Shown: piece by piece, positions 32,338 to 41,177 of the stretch
Layout of the letters: the number at the start of each line of letters is the position of its first letter
Position numbering within the stretch: the stretch's first letter is position 1
Assembly: GCA_046542845.1 (NCBI GenBank)
Contig: JBKHAN010000003.1
Coordinates: 1 to 64,000, forward strand
DNA from: SKKC01 sp046542845
GTDB lineage: Bacteria > Spirochaetota > Spirochaetia > DSM-27196 > SKKC01
DNA: 64,000 nucleotides
Direction of reading: 5' to 3'
Notes under the pieces: model-generated
Databases searched by the model: none
Told to the model about the DNA's origin: nothing
What the model saw: the letters and a program-made list of their open reading frames with translations, nothing else
Made by a program: the position numbers and the translations under genes

Positions 32338-33189
32338 ATGAACATACTCGCGGCAGAAGTCCGAAGACGAAAACTCTTTGCACTCATTCGAACGGTGTTC
32401 CTCGCCGTGCTGATCGCGATACCGTTTGTTGTCATAGGACGCTCGGTTCTCGGCACCGCCGGGTTTTTTGCCCTTGGCATCGGCATCTGGTTTTTATCGT
32501 TGAACGCCGGCCGGCGCAGCGCGTCAACCTATCTCTCGGGGGCCGTTCCGCTTCGCTATTACGAAGCGCCGCAGCTGCACGAGATCGTGGGATCGCTGAG
32601 CACCCGAGCGGGACTGACGAGCGTACCCATGCTCTACCTTGTGCGCAGCAGGACCCCGAACGCAGCAACGATCGGACGACGGGACGAACCGATTATTATC
32701 GTTACCGAAGGTCTTTTGAGCATACTTTCGGTCCGCGAAATAACGGGTGTACTCGCCCACGAGATCGCCCATATACGCAACAACGATCTTCAGGTGTTCG
32801 TGTTCGCAGAGATCATGAAACAGTTGACCATGGCGCTTTCCCGCTTCGTATGGTTTCTTCTGCTTATCCAGCTGCCCTTCATTCTGTTCACCGGACTGGT
32901 AATTCCCATGCGCCTGATTCTCTGGCTTGCCGCCGCGCCCGTGGTTGTATTCGTGCTGCAGCTGGCGCTCCTGAGGACGCGCGAGTTCGCAGCCGACCTC
33001 GGCGCGGTAGAGCTGACGAACGACCCGGAGGGCCTCGCGGCTGCCCTCTACCGTGTATCAAACCCGGTGCGGAGCGTGTTCGGCATACTGCTTCCGGTGC
33101 CGCAGCAGGCGGAAAACACGCTGTTTCGCACCCATCCTGCGGTTGAGACGCGTATCAGCCGCCTCCTTGAGCTCAGCCGACGGGAGTAG
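32338..33189 (+). CDS. M48-family membrane metalloprotease (HtpX-like)
   Basis: A membrane protease of about 283 residues. The zinc motif H-E-I-A-H (residues 141-145) is followed by an R-E-F-A-A-D segment near 215 that supplies the third ligand. Two spans come before the active site and two after, the HtpX architecture, but it is shorter than most HtpX homologues and I keep the family name only. Such enzymes degrade damaged membrane proteins. The frame is open to 32263, which would overlap the divergent kinase gene; the ATG at 32338 avoids this. The ribosome site is weak. Confidence 0.88.
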   Translation: MNILAAEVRRRKLFALIRTVFLAVLIAIPFVVIGRSVLGTAGFFALGIGIWFLSLNAGRRSASTYLSGAVPLRYYEAPQLHEIVGSLSTRAGLTSVPMLYLVRSRTPNAATIGRRDEPIIIVTEGLLSILSVREITGVLAHEIAHIRNNDLQVFVFAEIMKQLTMALSRFVWFLLLIQLPFILFTGLVIPMRLILWLAAAPVVVFVLQLALLRTREFAADLGAVELTNDPEGLAAALYRVSNPVRSVFGILLPVPQQAENTLFRTHPAVETRISRLLELSRRE

Positions 33190-33255
33190 TCACTGAGCGG
33201 AACCGCGGCCGACGGGGAAACACATGCATGACACGCACAGGGCGGAATGACTACA

Positions 33256-35685
33256 ATGCACCCTTGGAAGACACGTGTGGGATTTAAAGTTCATCAATCT
33301 GCCAGTTCGATACGCGAAGCCCGGGACTTACGACGATTTCTCGATGTCGTAGCATCGGCCTCCATCCCCCGCATTCTCACGCTTAGCGGAGTCGGGCTCG
33401 CAGTCTATGCCGCGCTGGTACCGGTGGTGCTCAAGGTCGAGGCTACACATGTCGCGTTCTGGCTTCCCATCTTCGGAGCGCTGGCCTGCCTGGGCTTATG
33501 GCTGGTTCGACGCTTCGGTATGATCGGACGCCGCCACGTACATCGACTGGCTTTTACCGTTCTCGTCATTGTAAGCGTAAATATCGCGCTCCCACTTTAC
33601 GTCCTTGGTGAACCGGGGTACGTCGTCGCCGTTGCGTTACTCATTGTCGTGGTCGCAATTGTGTTCCTGCGGGGCAAGTGGTACTGGATAGCGCTCTGCT
33701 TTACCATGCTTGTTTCCGTAGCGGCGATCTCCCCGCACTGGGACGAGCTTGACGGCGCAGCGGAGCTGTGGCTGATCATGGCGGTGGTTGTCAGCGTGTC
33801 GTTGCATCGGGTGCTCTCGCGCAACTTCCAGTGGCTGGGGACGCAGAGACGCCTCCTGAAAGCCGCAGCCGGAGAGGCAGAACGCGGGCGCGAACGCCTG
33901 CGAATCTCCGAAGGCTTCGCGAATGCCGTCAGCACCATATCCGCGAGACTCATCAACCTGGAGATAGAACGGATAGACGAGCAGATAGACCAGGCGCTGG
34001 GTGTAATCGCCCGATACTGCGACGTGGACCGCTGCAGCGTCTATATGGTGGACGATCGTGCAGGCATCATGAAAAACGCCCACGAGTGGCATACCCCGGG
34101 TGTACAGACCCTGAACCAGCTTTTCGACGGCGTGGTGCCACTGGACCGTTTCCCCTGGATCAGGCGGCGACTGCAACTGCTCGAGACGGTGGAGCTTTCA
34201 TCGGTCGAGGATCTGCCGGACGAAGCAGTCGCAGAGCGGGAACTGGTACACGAGCTTGGTATCAAGAGCTTGCTGCTGGTGCCGATTTCGAACGAAGGGC
34301 ACATCAAAGGCTTTTTTGAGCTCTCGAATACCATCGACGAAGTGCACTGGAACCAGTCGTTTCGGAATATCCTGCAGATCGCAGCCCAGAGTTTTTCCAA
34401 TGCCCTTGTGCGGAAAGACATGGAGCAAAGACTTCGCGATCACATAACGCAGCGTCGCGAGGCTGAACGCAAGGCAGAGAAGCTACGGCGGATGGAAGCA
34501 GAGATGGGGTCACGGATTCAGCGAACGCTGCTGTTTGGCGACATCCCGAGCGACACGCATCCGCTCGCCGTGCACGCATCGACCAGGCCAAGCCGAAGTG
34601 TCGACGGGGATTTCTTCGAGTTTATCGCCGGAGATCCCGGCCTGGACGTACTCATAGGCGACGTTATGGGTAAGGGTACCCCCGCAGCGCTCGTTGCTGC
34701 CGCGGCAAAGTCGCGATTCTGGCAGGCCATCGTCGGGCTCCAGTCCGTCTCCGAGCCGAATCGGCGCCCTTCGCCGGCGGAGATTGTCGAATCGGTATCC
34801 GGGGCTATGAGCTTCGAACTCCTTGAGCTGAACACGTTTTTCACCCTGTCCTACGCCCGTTTCGACGTCGAACGCGCTATCTGTCGCGTGGTCGACTGTG
34901 GCCACCCGCCGCTGCTGCGATTCAGCCGGCGTACGAACACCTGCGAGTGGCTTCGAGGCGTAAACCTGCCTCTCGGAATGCACGAGTCGGAGATCTACCG
35001 GGAACTTGTTCTCCCCCTCGAACCCGGCGACGTGTTCGTCGCGTATTCGGACGGTGTCACCGAGGCAACATCCCCGGGCGGAGAGCAGTTCGGGTATCTC
35101 AGGCTTGCAAACACGGTTCAGGACGCCGTCGGTTCCGGTTGTGCAAAGAGTATCGTCGCCGCAATAGAGAATGCGGTGAAGGATTTCACGGGTGATGCGG
35201 GGCCCGCAGACGATGTGACCTGTGCGGTTACCTGCATCGAGCATGAGTACACCGCAGCCGAGGTTCTGGCCGATTTCAGGGTGAACCTTGAGGCCACCGA
35301 CCGGGGCTTCGACGATACCGAGGCGGAGCTCGCGGGGGCGCTGCACGAGCTGAGCGCGAGAAACGGCGTGCACGTGGCGGTCGACAGCATTACAAATGGA
35401 CTTCGGGCGGCTTTGACCAACATTGTCCGGCATGCCTACCGTGGCTTCGAATCCGGTGCCATCGATATTTCATTGCGCGCACGGGAAAACTGCGTCATGC
35501 TTGCTTTAACACATAATGGACGTCCGTTCGACCCTGCTTCGCAGGTGCGAGGGGGACGCGTCGTGCGGGGTAAAGGCTCGGGATTGCACGTTATGGAAGA
35601 AAGCTTTGACTCGGTAGCGTATACCTACTCTCATGGTGGCACACAACACCTGTATCTCACGAGCTACAGCGTGGAGGCTGTTTAG
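33256..35685 (+). CDS. Membrane GAF - SpoIIE-type phosphatase - HATPase kinase fusion
   Basis: A protein of about 809 residues. Six membrane segments fill residues 35-190, a coiled linker leads to a GAF domain (about 225-385), a second coiled coil to a PP2C/SpoIIE phosphatase domain (about 425-640; D-G-D-F-F-E, G-D-V-M-G-K-G, S-D-G-V-T-E-A and P-A-D-D-V-T), and the last 140 residues are a GHKL ATPase of the anti-sigma-kinase type with the N-box A-L-T-N-I-V-R-H-A-Y and G-K-G-S-G-L-H-V-M. Phosphatase and kinase therefore sit in one chain and probably act on the same STAS-type antagonist, which is not in the window. AGGGCGG supports the ATG at 33256; one at 33247 is also possible. Confidence 0.92.
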   Translation: MHPWKTRVGFKVHQSASSIREARDLRRFLDVVASASIPRILTLSGVGLAVYAALVPVVLKVEATHVAFWLPIFGALACLGLWLVRRFGMIGRRHVHRLAFTVLVIVSVNIALPLYVLGEPGYVVAVALLIVVVAIVFLRGKWYWIALCFTMLVSVAAISPHWDELDGAAELWLIMAVVVSVSLHRVLSRNFQWLGTQRRLLKAAAGEAERGRERLRISEGFANAVSTISARLINLEIERIDEQIDQALGVIARYCDVDRCSVYMVDDRAGIMKNAHEWHTPGVQTLNQLFDGVVPLDRFPWIRRRLQLLETVELSSVEDLPDEAVAERELVHELGIKSLLLVPISNEGHIKGFFELSNTIDEVHWNQSFRNILQIAAQSFSNALVRKDMEQRLRDHITQRREAERKAEKLRRMEAEMGSRIQRTLLFGDIPSDTHPLAVHASTRPSRSVDGDFFEFIAGDPGLDVLIGDVMGKGTPAALVAAAAKSRFWQAIVGLQSVSEPNRRPSPAEIVESVSGAMSFELLELNTFFTLSYARFDVERAICRVVDCGHPPLLRFSRRTNTCEWLRGVNLPLGMHESEIYRELVLPLEPGDVFVAYSDGVTEATSPGGEQFGYLRLANTVQDAVGSGCAKSIVAAIENAVKDFTGDAGPADDVTCAVTCIEHEYTAAEVLADFRVNLEATDRGFDDTEAELAGALHELSARNGVHVAVDSITNGLRAALTNIVRHAYRGFESGAIDISLRARENCVMLALTHNGRPFDPASQVRGGRVVRGKGSGLHVMEESFDSVAYTYSHGGTQHLYLTSYSVEAV

Positions 35686-35686
35686 G

Positions 35687-37528
35687 GTGGCGCTGACCAC
35701 ACACCTTGCGGGTCAGGAGGGGGTCGATCCGGAGCGAATTCGAGCTTCCGAATCCGCTTCAATTGAGCTCCACATCTCGCTCGAGGACGCGTTGATCGTG
35801 TACGGCGGTCTTGATCCGGAACGTACCATTCGCGCCAGTGCGAAGGATCTCGGCCTCCGCTTCGTGTCCAATCCGATCGAGTCGATTATGCCGGGGATAG
35901 ACGCAGGTGTGGCACACAGAATCGGATGGCGCTCGGTGCTTCGGGTTGGCGCCCTGCCCTTGTACCGGGAGGGTAGCAGGCTCGTAGTCCTCACCTCGAG
36001 GGGCAATAACCGTCCTGCCGCGAACCACTTTGCCGAGGTGTTCGGCATCGACGACACAGAGGAAATCCTCACCACGCGTTCGCGGTTCATACGATCGGTG
36101 GAACACGTATTTGCCCGACAGCTGGAAACCGAAGCGACATCGACGCACGCGAGAAAACGCCCCGATGAGAGCGCGAAACGGGTACTGAGCAGGGGGCAGT
36201 TGGTCGGAATCCTGATGCTGCTCGCTGCCGTTGTTGCGGGCATCTCTACGACGGGACTGCCGCTTCTGCACGCGCTCATTCTGCTCAGCTCCGCCGTGTA
36301 CGTTGGCGTTATCGCGTTCAGGTTTTTTGCCAGCGCATCGGGCAATCTCGACAGTATCGTGGTCGACGTGTCACCAGAGGAAGCCCAGGAGAGTTCCGCC
36401 GTTGATCTACCGGTCTACACTATTCTTCTCCCGCTGTATCGGGAACCGTCTGCGGTATCGCGGCTCGTACAAGGCGTGAAACGGCTCGACTATCCGCCCC
36501 ACAAGCTGGATGTCATATTGCTTCTCGAAGAAGACGACCTCCAGACGCAGGCCGCGGTCGAAGACGCGCAGGTACCCGCATACTGGACGGTTCTTCGCGT
36601 ACCCCTCGGGTATCCCCGAACGAAAGCCAGGGCGTGCAACTACGGACTGCACTTCGCGCGCGGCACGTATTGTGTGGTGTACGACGCCGAGGATCTGCCG
36701 GACCATGACCAACTGCGAAAGACGGTCGCCGCGTTCGCCCGGGCGAGCTCGGCTACCATGTGCTTTCAGTCGCTCCTTCGATACACGGGCACCAACCACA
36801 ACGTGCTCACGCGGCTTTTTTCCATGGAATATCATTACCTGTTCGATTTCATGACGCCCGGGCTCTACGCGATGTCACTGCCCGTCCCGGTGGCCGGCTC
36901 GAGCAATCACTTCAACACCGACAAACTCCGGGCGCTCGGGGCCTGGGACGCGTATAACACGACAGAACACATCGATCTCGGCATACGCATCGCGGTAGAG
37001 AGGCAATCTGTCGGTGTTCTCAGAAGCACGACATACGAAGATGCTAACGGAGCCGTCTGGAACTGGATACGGCAGCGGACGCGTCGCCTCAAAGGGCAGC
37101 TTCACACCTTTCTCATATACAACCGCAATCCCGTGAAGACACTCCGGAATCTGGGCATCCGTGGATGGCTGGGTTTCATGCTGTTTGTCGGCGGTACTCC
37201 GTTAGTATACCTTGCGGCACCTGTTCTGTGGGCTGTCGTTGTATTCGGGCTGCTTGCACGAGCCGGAATGCTCCTTCCGGTCATAACGCCGCTGGTAATG
37301 TATCTGTCGGTTACATCGCTCATGCTCGGAAACGTTCTGTCGGTATACATGCTTATGCTCGGATCGTTTCACCGCAGGCAGTACCGACTGATCCCCTACG
37401 CGATCCTGACCCCGGCTTACCAGGTTCTTCACTCACTCGCGGCATGGAGAGCGTTGTGGCAACTGTTCCGCCGGCCACATTTCTGGGACAAAACCGATCA
37501 CAACGGTACCGGCAAGGATACACAATGA
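35687..37528 (+). CDS. Membrane glycosyltransferase family 2 with N-terminal GspE_N/MshEN-like domain
   Basis: A 613-residue processive-type glycosyltransferase. Residues about 20-110 resemble the GspE N-terminal/MshEN fold (I-S-L-E-D-A-L-I-V-Y-G-G-L-D, then D-L-G-L-R-F-V), an arrangement known from NfrB/XagB-like proteins of exopolysaccharide loci. Two spans follow (about 170-210), then the GT2 core with L-P-L-Y-R-E, the D-A-E-D metal site (333-336), T-E-H-I-D (426-430), and Q-R-T-R-R-L-K-G (463-470), and four C-terminal spans. It should polymerise sugar at the inner membrane. The start is a GTG at 35687, one base after the previous stop, with GGAGG 9 nt upstream. The usual c-di-GMP-binding R-L-G start is absent. 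Confidence 0.88.
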   Translation: MALTTHLAGQEGVDPERIRASESASIELHISLEDALIVYGGLDPERTIRASAKDLGLRFVSNPIESIMPGIDAGVAHRIGWRSVLRVGALPLYREGSRLVVLTSRGNNRPAANHFAEVFGIDDTEEILTTRSRFIRSVEHVFARQLETEATSTHARKRPDESAKRVLSRGQLVGILMLLAAVVAGISTTGLPLLHALILLSSAVYVGVIAFRFFASASGNLDSIVVDVSPEEAQESSAVDLPVYTILLPLYREPSAVSRLVQGVKRLDYPPHKLDVILLLEEDDLQTQAAVEDAQVPAYWTVLRVPLGYPRTKARACNYGLHFARGTYCVVYDAEDLPDHDQLRKTVAAFARASSATMCFQSLLRYTGTNHNVLTRLFSMEYHYLFDFMTPGLYAMSLPVPVAGSSNHFNTDKLRALGAWDAYNTTEHIDLGIRIAVERQSVGVLRSTTYEDANGAVWNWIRQRTRRLKGQLHTFLIYNRNPVKTLRNLGIRGWLGFMLFVGGTPLVYLAAPVLWAVVVFGLLARAGMLLPVITPLVMYLSVTSLMLGNVLSVYMLMLGSFHRRQYRLIPYAILTPAYQVLHSLAAWRALWQLFRRPHFWDKTDHNGTGKDTQ

Positions 37529-38883
37529 ACCGGGCCCGACGCGCCATTTTTCCGGTTATTCCCAATCGACGTCGTTTCGTCTCTGTCCTGCTCCTGCTCC
37601 TGCCGCTGCTTACGGCCGCCGGTTACGCGGCGATGCACCTGGGGTACTATCCCGTCAGGTTAATGCAGCTCGCGGGACTGGCACGCATTGGCACATCTGC
37701 TTCGGTTACGCAGCAGTCTGAAGTACTTCCGGTATCACCCCCGTTGTCGTTTCTTCTGTTCATCCTTCTCAGAAACCCCATGCTGATCTCGGGTCTGATC
37801 GGAGCCGTCCTGATCGGCTACCTGGTTTACTACGTTACGTCCTACCCGAACGCGCCGGTCCTGAAAGTCGTCCTGTCTACCTACATCCTGTTCTCGCCAT
37901 CAATGCTGCTGCTTGTGCTTTTCGAGATGGAGTGGGCTGCCTTCCTGACGCTTGGGTTTTTTGCGAATTATTTTGTTCTGGAGTTCTACCGGCAGGAACA
38001 CAGCTTTTTTCTTTTCATGTGCGGGCTGTGTATTGGAGCCATGTACCTGATTGTTCCGGAGTTTCTGCTTGTCATGCCCTTTCTGGTCCTCGGGCTCGGC
38101 TTTATGTTCCGAAGGTTCGGCCGCACGCTTATCTATTCTGCCGTGCTCCTGTTCCCCGTGCTTTCTGCCGCGCTGTTATGGCCGCTTGTCGAGTGGTTTG
38201 TCAGCGGAACACTGATCTACCCGTTTCCCCGTTTCTCAACCTCCGTGCCACCCGACTACATCGCGACGAGTATTCGGGAGAGCGGTCCGGTTATAGCAGG
38301 ATACTCAATACTCCTTGGTCTGACGCTTCGCACACGCAGTACCATGTTCCGTCCCGCGTACGCGATTCTCGGCGTTCCGCTCATGCTGTTACTCGGTGGC
38401 CTCTTGTGGGCTACCCCCGTTCCTATCATCGTGCAGATACCGCTCTTAATGGTTAACCTTGTCATCCTTTATCCGTACCTGGATATGATGATATCGCGCA
38501 GGGTACTGCGTCCGGCGATCATTGCTTTGACGATTATCGCTGCGATATCCGGAACGCATACGCTGTTGGACCCGCCCGACTCGTTCCGGGCGGAGGTCGG
38601 TGCAACGATTCGGGGCGAAGGCGGCAACATGAGCGAGTACGGACTGATAATGCAGCAGACCGGTACCGGGAGGATACTGCTCAGTCCGGCGACCGTTCAC
38701 TTTGCATGGCTTATGGAAGATGTTCCCACATCGGATTTTCACTACCAGCGTTTTGCCGGACAGGCTGTCCCATCCGATGTGCAGTGGATCATTCTGAACC
38801 TGCCCGACCAGGAGCCGCCCGGGGTCCCCGGATTTGCCGAGCACTTCAGAACGGTTCACTATCGTGTGCTCAAGCGCACCTGA
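37525..38883 (+). CDS. Polytopic membrane protein of unknown function, glycan-locus partner
   Basis: A 452-residue integral membrane protein with about ten spans and a soluble C-terminal region of 75 residues. I do not recognise a family; the layout (aromatic hydrophobic spans and a final extracytoplasmic domain) recalls glycan-flipping or GT-C-like membrane proteins, but no catalytic signature is visible. It begins in an ATGA overlap with the glycosyltransferase gene, so both are co-translated, and functional pairing with it is likely. The frame continues far upstream but that is shadow coding. Confidence 0.75.
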   Translation: MNRARRAIFPVIPNRRRFVSVLLLLLPLLTAAGYAAMHLGYYPVRLMQLAGLARIGTSASVTQQSEVLPVSPPLSFLLFILLRNPMLISGLIGAVLIGYLVYYVTSYPNAPVLKVVLSTYILFSPSMLLLVLFEMEWAAFLTLGFFANYFVLEFYRQEHSFFLFMCGLCIGAMYLIVPEFLLVMPFLVLGLGFMFRRFGRTLIYSAVLLFPVLSAALLWPLVEWFVSGTLIYPFPRFSTSVPPDYIATSIRESGPVIAGYSILLGLTLRTRSTMFRPAYAILGVPLMLLLGGLLWATPVPIIVQIPLLMVNLVILYPYLDMMISRRVLRPAIIALTIIAAISGTHTLLDPPDSFRAEVGATIRGEGGNMSEYGLIMQQTGTGRILLSPATVHFAWLMEDVPTSDFHYQRFAGQAVPSDVQWIILNLPDQEPPGVPGFAEHFRTVHYRVLKRT

Positions 38884-38920
38884 CGCCTGATTCAAAGAGT
38901 CCCCGGACGGAGCGTTGAAC

Positions 38921-38949
38921 TTGTCGCGCCCGTCAAGGTTCCGTACATT
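38921..38949 (+). promoter_or_regulatory. Sigma-70 promoter of the sugar-dehydrogenase gene, leaderless geometry
   Basis: TTGTCG (38921-38926), 17 bp, TACATT (38944-38949), then 6 nt to the ATG at 38956. No Shine-Dalgarno is present, so the transcript would begin at the start codon. Confidence 0.55.
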
Positions 38950-38955
38950 CTTTAT

Positions 38956-40080
38956 ATGCGTATACTTCGAATTGCAGTTTTTTTCACGATCCCGGTCTTT
39001 TTCGCCATGGCCGCCGGAGCGCAGAGTTTCGACGAAGTGTATGAAAGCGAGGAGCTCTCGTTTCGGGTTGTGCTCGAAACAGATGGTCTGCAGAATCCGT
39101 GGTCACTCGCCTACCTTCCGGACGGCCGACTCCTCGTAACCGAGCGTCCAGGCCGCCTGAGCATAATCGACGACGGCCGTCGGACAGAGGTCACGGGGCT
39201 CCCGGACGTTGCTACTGTTGGGCAGGGTGGGTTGCTCGACGTCGAGCCGCATCCTTCCTACGAAGAGAACAACCTTATATACTTTACGTACGCTGCACGC
39301 GGCGAAGGTGGCGTGGGCACGGCCCTCGGCCGCGGACGACTTGACGGTTCGACCCTGCGCGACGTTGAGCAACTCTTTCTCATGAACAGGCTCAGCGATG
39401 CGGAACAGCATTTCGGGTCGCGCCTCGTCTTTCTCGACGACGGGACCATCCTGTTTACCATAGGAGACCGTGGAGCGCGCAATCGTGCGCAGCAATTCGA
39501 GGATCACGCGGGCGGGACAATTCGCCTCAACGACGACGGGAGCGTTCCGTCTGACAACCCGTGGATCGAGGACGATGACTACGCCGCCGAGTTGTATACG
39601 GTCGGGAACCGCAATTCGCAGGGCATGACCATACACCCGGAGACACAGGAGGTGTGGCAGAGCGAACACGGCCCGCGAGGCGGGGACGAGTTGAACCTGA
39701 TCCGGGCCGGCAGGAACTACGGGTGGCCGCTCGTATCGGAGGGGACCGAGTATTCGACCGGGGCTGCAATCGGCAGTGAGGAGGTCGAGGGAACCGTTGG
39801 CCCTGTCCATTACTGGGTGCCGGCGGTCGCACCGTCGGGCATGACCTTCTACACCGGCGACGCGTTTCCTGCGTGGGACGGCAATCTGTTTATGACGTCG
39901 CTGGTACAGCAACAGCTTCACAGACTGGTTCTGGACGGTGAGGACCTGGTGCACGAAGAAGTGCTTCTGACCGATCAAATCGGACGTATACGTGATATCG
40001 TCCAGGGTCCCGACGGACTCCTCCGACTTGTGACCGACGAGCGCGACGGGGGCGTATACCGGCTCGAACCCGTTGAGTGA
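38956..40080 (+). CDS. PQQ-dependent sugar dehydrogenase, YliI/Asd type
   Basis: A 374-residue exported protein: signal sequence 1-22, then a six-bladed propeller of the soluble aldose sugar dehydrogenase (GSDH) family. Seen signatures are N-P-W-S-L-A-Y-L-P-D-G-R-L-L-V-T-E-R near residue 46, the R-L-V-F-L-D-D-G-T-I-L-F-T-I-G-D-R block, S-E-H-G-P-R-G-G-D-E-L-N-L (around 237), and N-Y-G-W-P. These enzymes oxidise sugars at C1 in the periplasm with bound PQQ and pass electrons to the respiratory chain. No PQQ biosynthesis gene is near. It has its own promoter and is followed by the EAL gene after 23 bp. Confidence 0.92.
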   Translation: MRILRIAVFFTIPVFFAMAAGAQSFDEVYESEELSFRVVLETDGLQNPWSLAYLPDGRLLVTERPGRLSIIDDGRRTEVTGLPDVATVGQGGLLDVEPHPSYEENNLIYFTYAARGEGGVGTALGRGRLDGSTLRDVEQLFLMNRLSDAEQHFGSRLVFLDDGTILFTIGDRGARNRAQQFEDHAGGTIRLNDDGSVPSDNPWIEDDDYAAELYTVGNRNSQGMTIHPETQEVWQSEHGPRGGDELNLIRAGRNYGWPLVSEGTEYSTGAAIGSEEVEGTVGPVHYWVPAVAPSGMTFYTGDAFPAWDGNLFMTSLVQQQLHRLVLDGEDLVHEEVLLTDQIGRIRDIVQGPDGLLRLVTDERDGGVYRLEPVE

Positions 40081-40103
40081 ACGAATAAAGGACAGCAAAC
40101 CCT

Positions 40104-41177
40104 GTGGCGTGTGCATTGTGTGAAGTATTACCTACGCGACTCTCCGGTCCGCTCGATGTTTATATTTCGGCGCCGCTCGCAACAGTCGAGGAGAGAATCA
40201 GAGCCGCATTTGCCGCCGAACAGATACAGGCGCAAGACCTGTTCAACGGAATACGGCGCTACCGTGTGTCGGCACAGACGCTTGAGACGGTTTGCAGTTC
40301 CGGGCTGTCATCCTTAAGCGACCGGGCAAAACGCGATACCCGGGCGCTGATCGTTACGCCCGATACCAATCCAACCATCCGTAATCTTGTGCACATGAAA
40401 TCCCTCGACGGCATGATCGCCGAAGTTGAGGGAGGTGGAATTATCGAGATGCTCGAGGCAAAGCGACTCGAGACATGGTTTCAGCCGATCGTCTCGGTCG
40501 AAGACCGCAGCCTCTTTGCATACGAGTGTCTGAGCCGCGGGCGCGATGCCGAGGACAATATAATTCGCCCCGACCACATGTTCGGTGTCGCGCGGAGGTC
40601 GAATCTGCTCTACTACCTCGACCGTGACGCCCGGATCACGGCCATTCGCGGCGCCTCTCGCCTCGGCCTTGCGTCAAAGATCTTCATTAACTTCAACCCG
40701 GTCTCCATCTACTCGCCTGAGACCTGTCTTCAGACCACGATCGAGGAACTTGAGAGCTCGAATCTTGATGCTGACCAGGTTGTGTTTGAGATCGTGGAAA
40801 GCGATCGCGTCCGCGATATCGGCCAGCTCACCGCTATACTCGACCATTACCGTTCGCGTAACTTCAAGGTGGCACTCGACGATCTCGGGGCGGGATTCAA
40901 TTCCCTGACCTCGCTCGACAAGCTCCGCCCCGACTACATGAAACTCGATCTTGAACTCACGCGGAACGTAGACTCGGATCCTTACAAGGCGCGAATCTGC
41001 GAAAACCTGCTCGCGCTCGCAGACAAACTTGGAGTTGAATCGATCGTCGAGGGTATAGAAACGCCCGACGAATACCGATGGATTCGCGATCACGGGGCGA
41101 AGTACGTACAGGGATATCTGATCGCCAGACCTGCACCGGAACCACCGGAGCCGGACTACTCGTGGATGCTGACCTGA
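40104..41177 (+). CDS. EAL-domain protein, probable cyclic-di-GMP phosphodiesterase
   Basis: A 357-residue soluble protein. The first 115 residues are an unrecognised input region with a C-A-L-C near the start. The EAL domain (about 118-345) keeps the catalytic set: E141 in E-C-L (C replaces A of EAL), N197 in I-N-F-N-P, E229, D259-D260 in A-L-D-D-L-G-A-G-F, K280, and E319, so it is probably active against c-di-GMP. The start is a GTG with AAAGGA about 12 nt upstream. Next to the glycosyltransferase and sugar-dehydrogenase genes it fits a role in switching polysaccharide synthesis. Its stop abuts the LacI-family gene's. Confidence 0.93.
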   Translation: MACALCEVLPTRLSGPLDVYISAPLATVEERIRAAFAAEQIQAQDLFNGIRRYRVSAQTLETVCSSGLSSLSDRAKRDTRALIVTPDTNPTIRNLVHMKSLDGMIAEVEGGGIIEMLEAKRLETWFQPIVSVEDRSLFAYECLSRGRDAEDNIIRPDHMFGVARRSNLLYYLDRDARITAIRGASRLGLASKIFINFNPVSIYSPETCLQTTIEELESSNLDADQVVFEIVESDRVRDIGQLTAILDHYRSRNFKVALDDLGAGFNSLTSLDKLRPDYMKLDLELTRNVDSDPYKARICENLLALADKLGVESIVEGIETPDEYRWIRDHGAKYVQGYLIARPAPEPPEPDYSWMLT

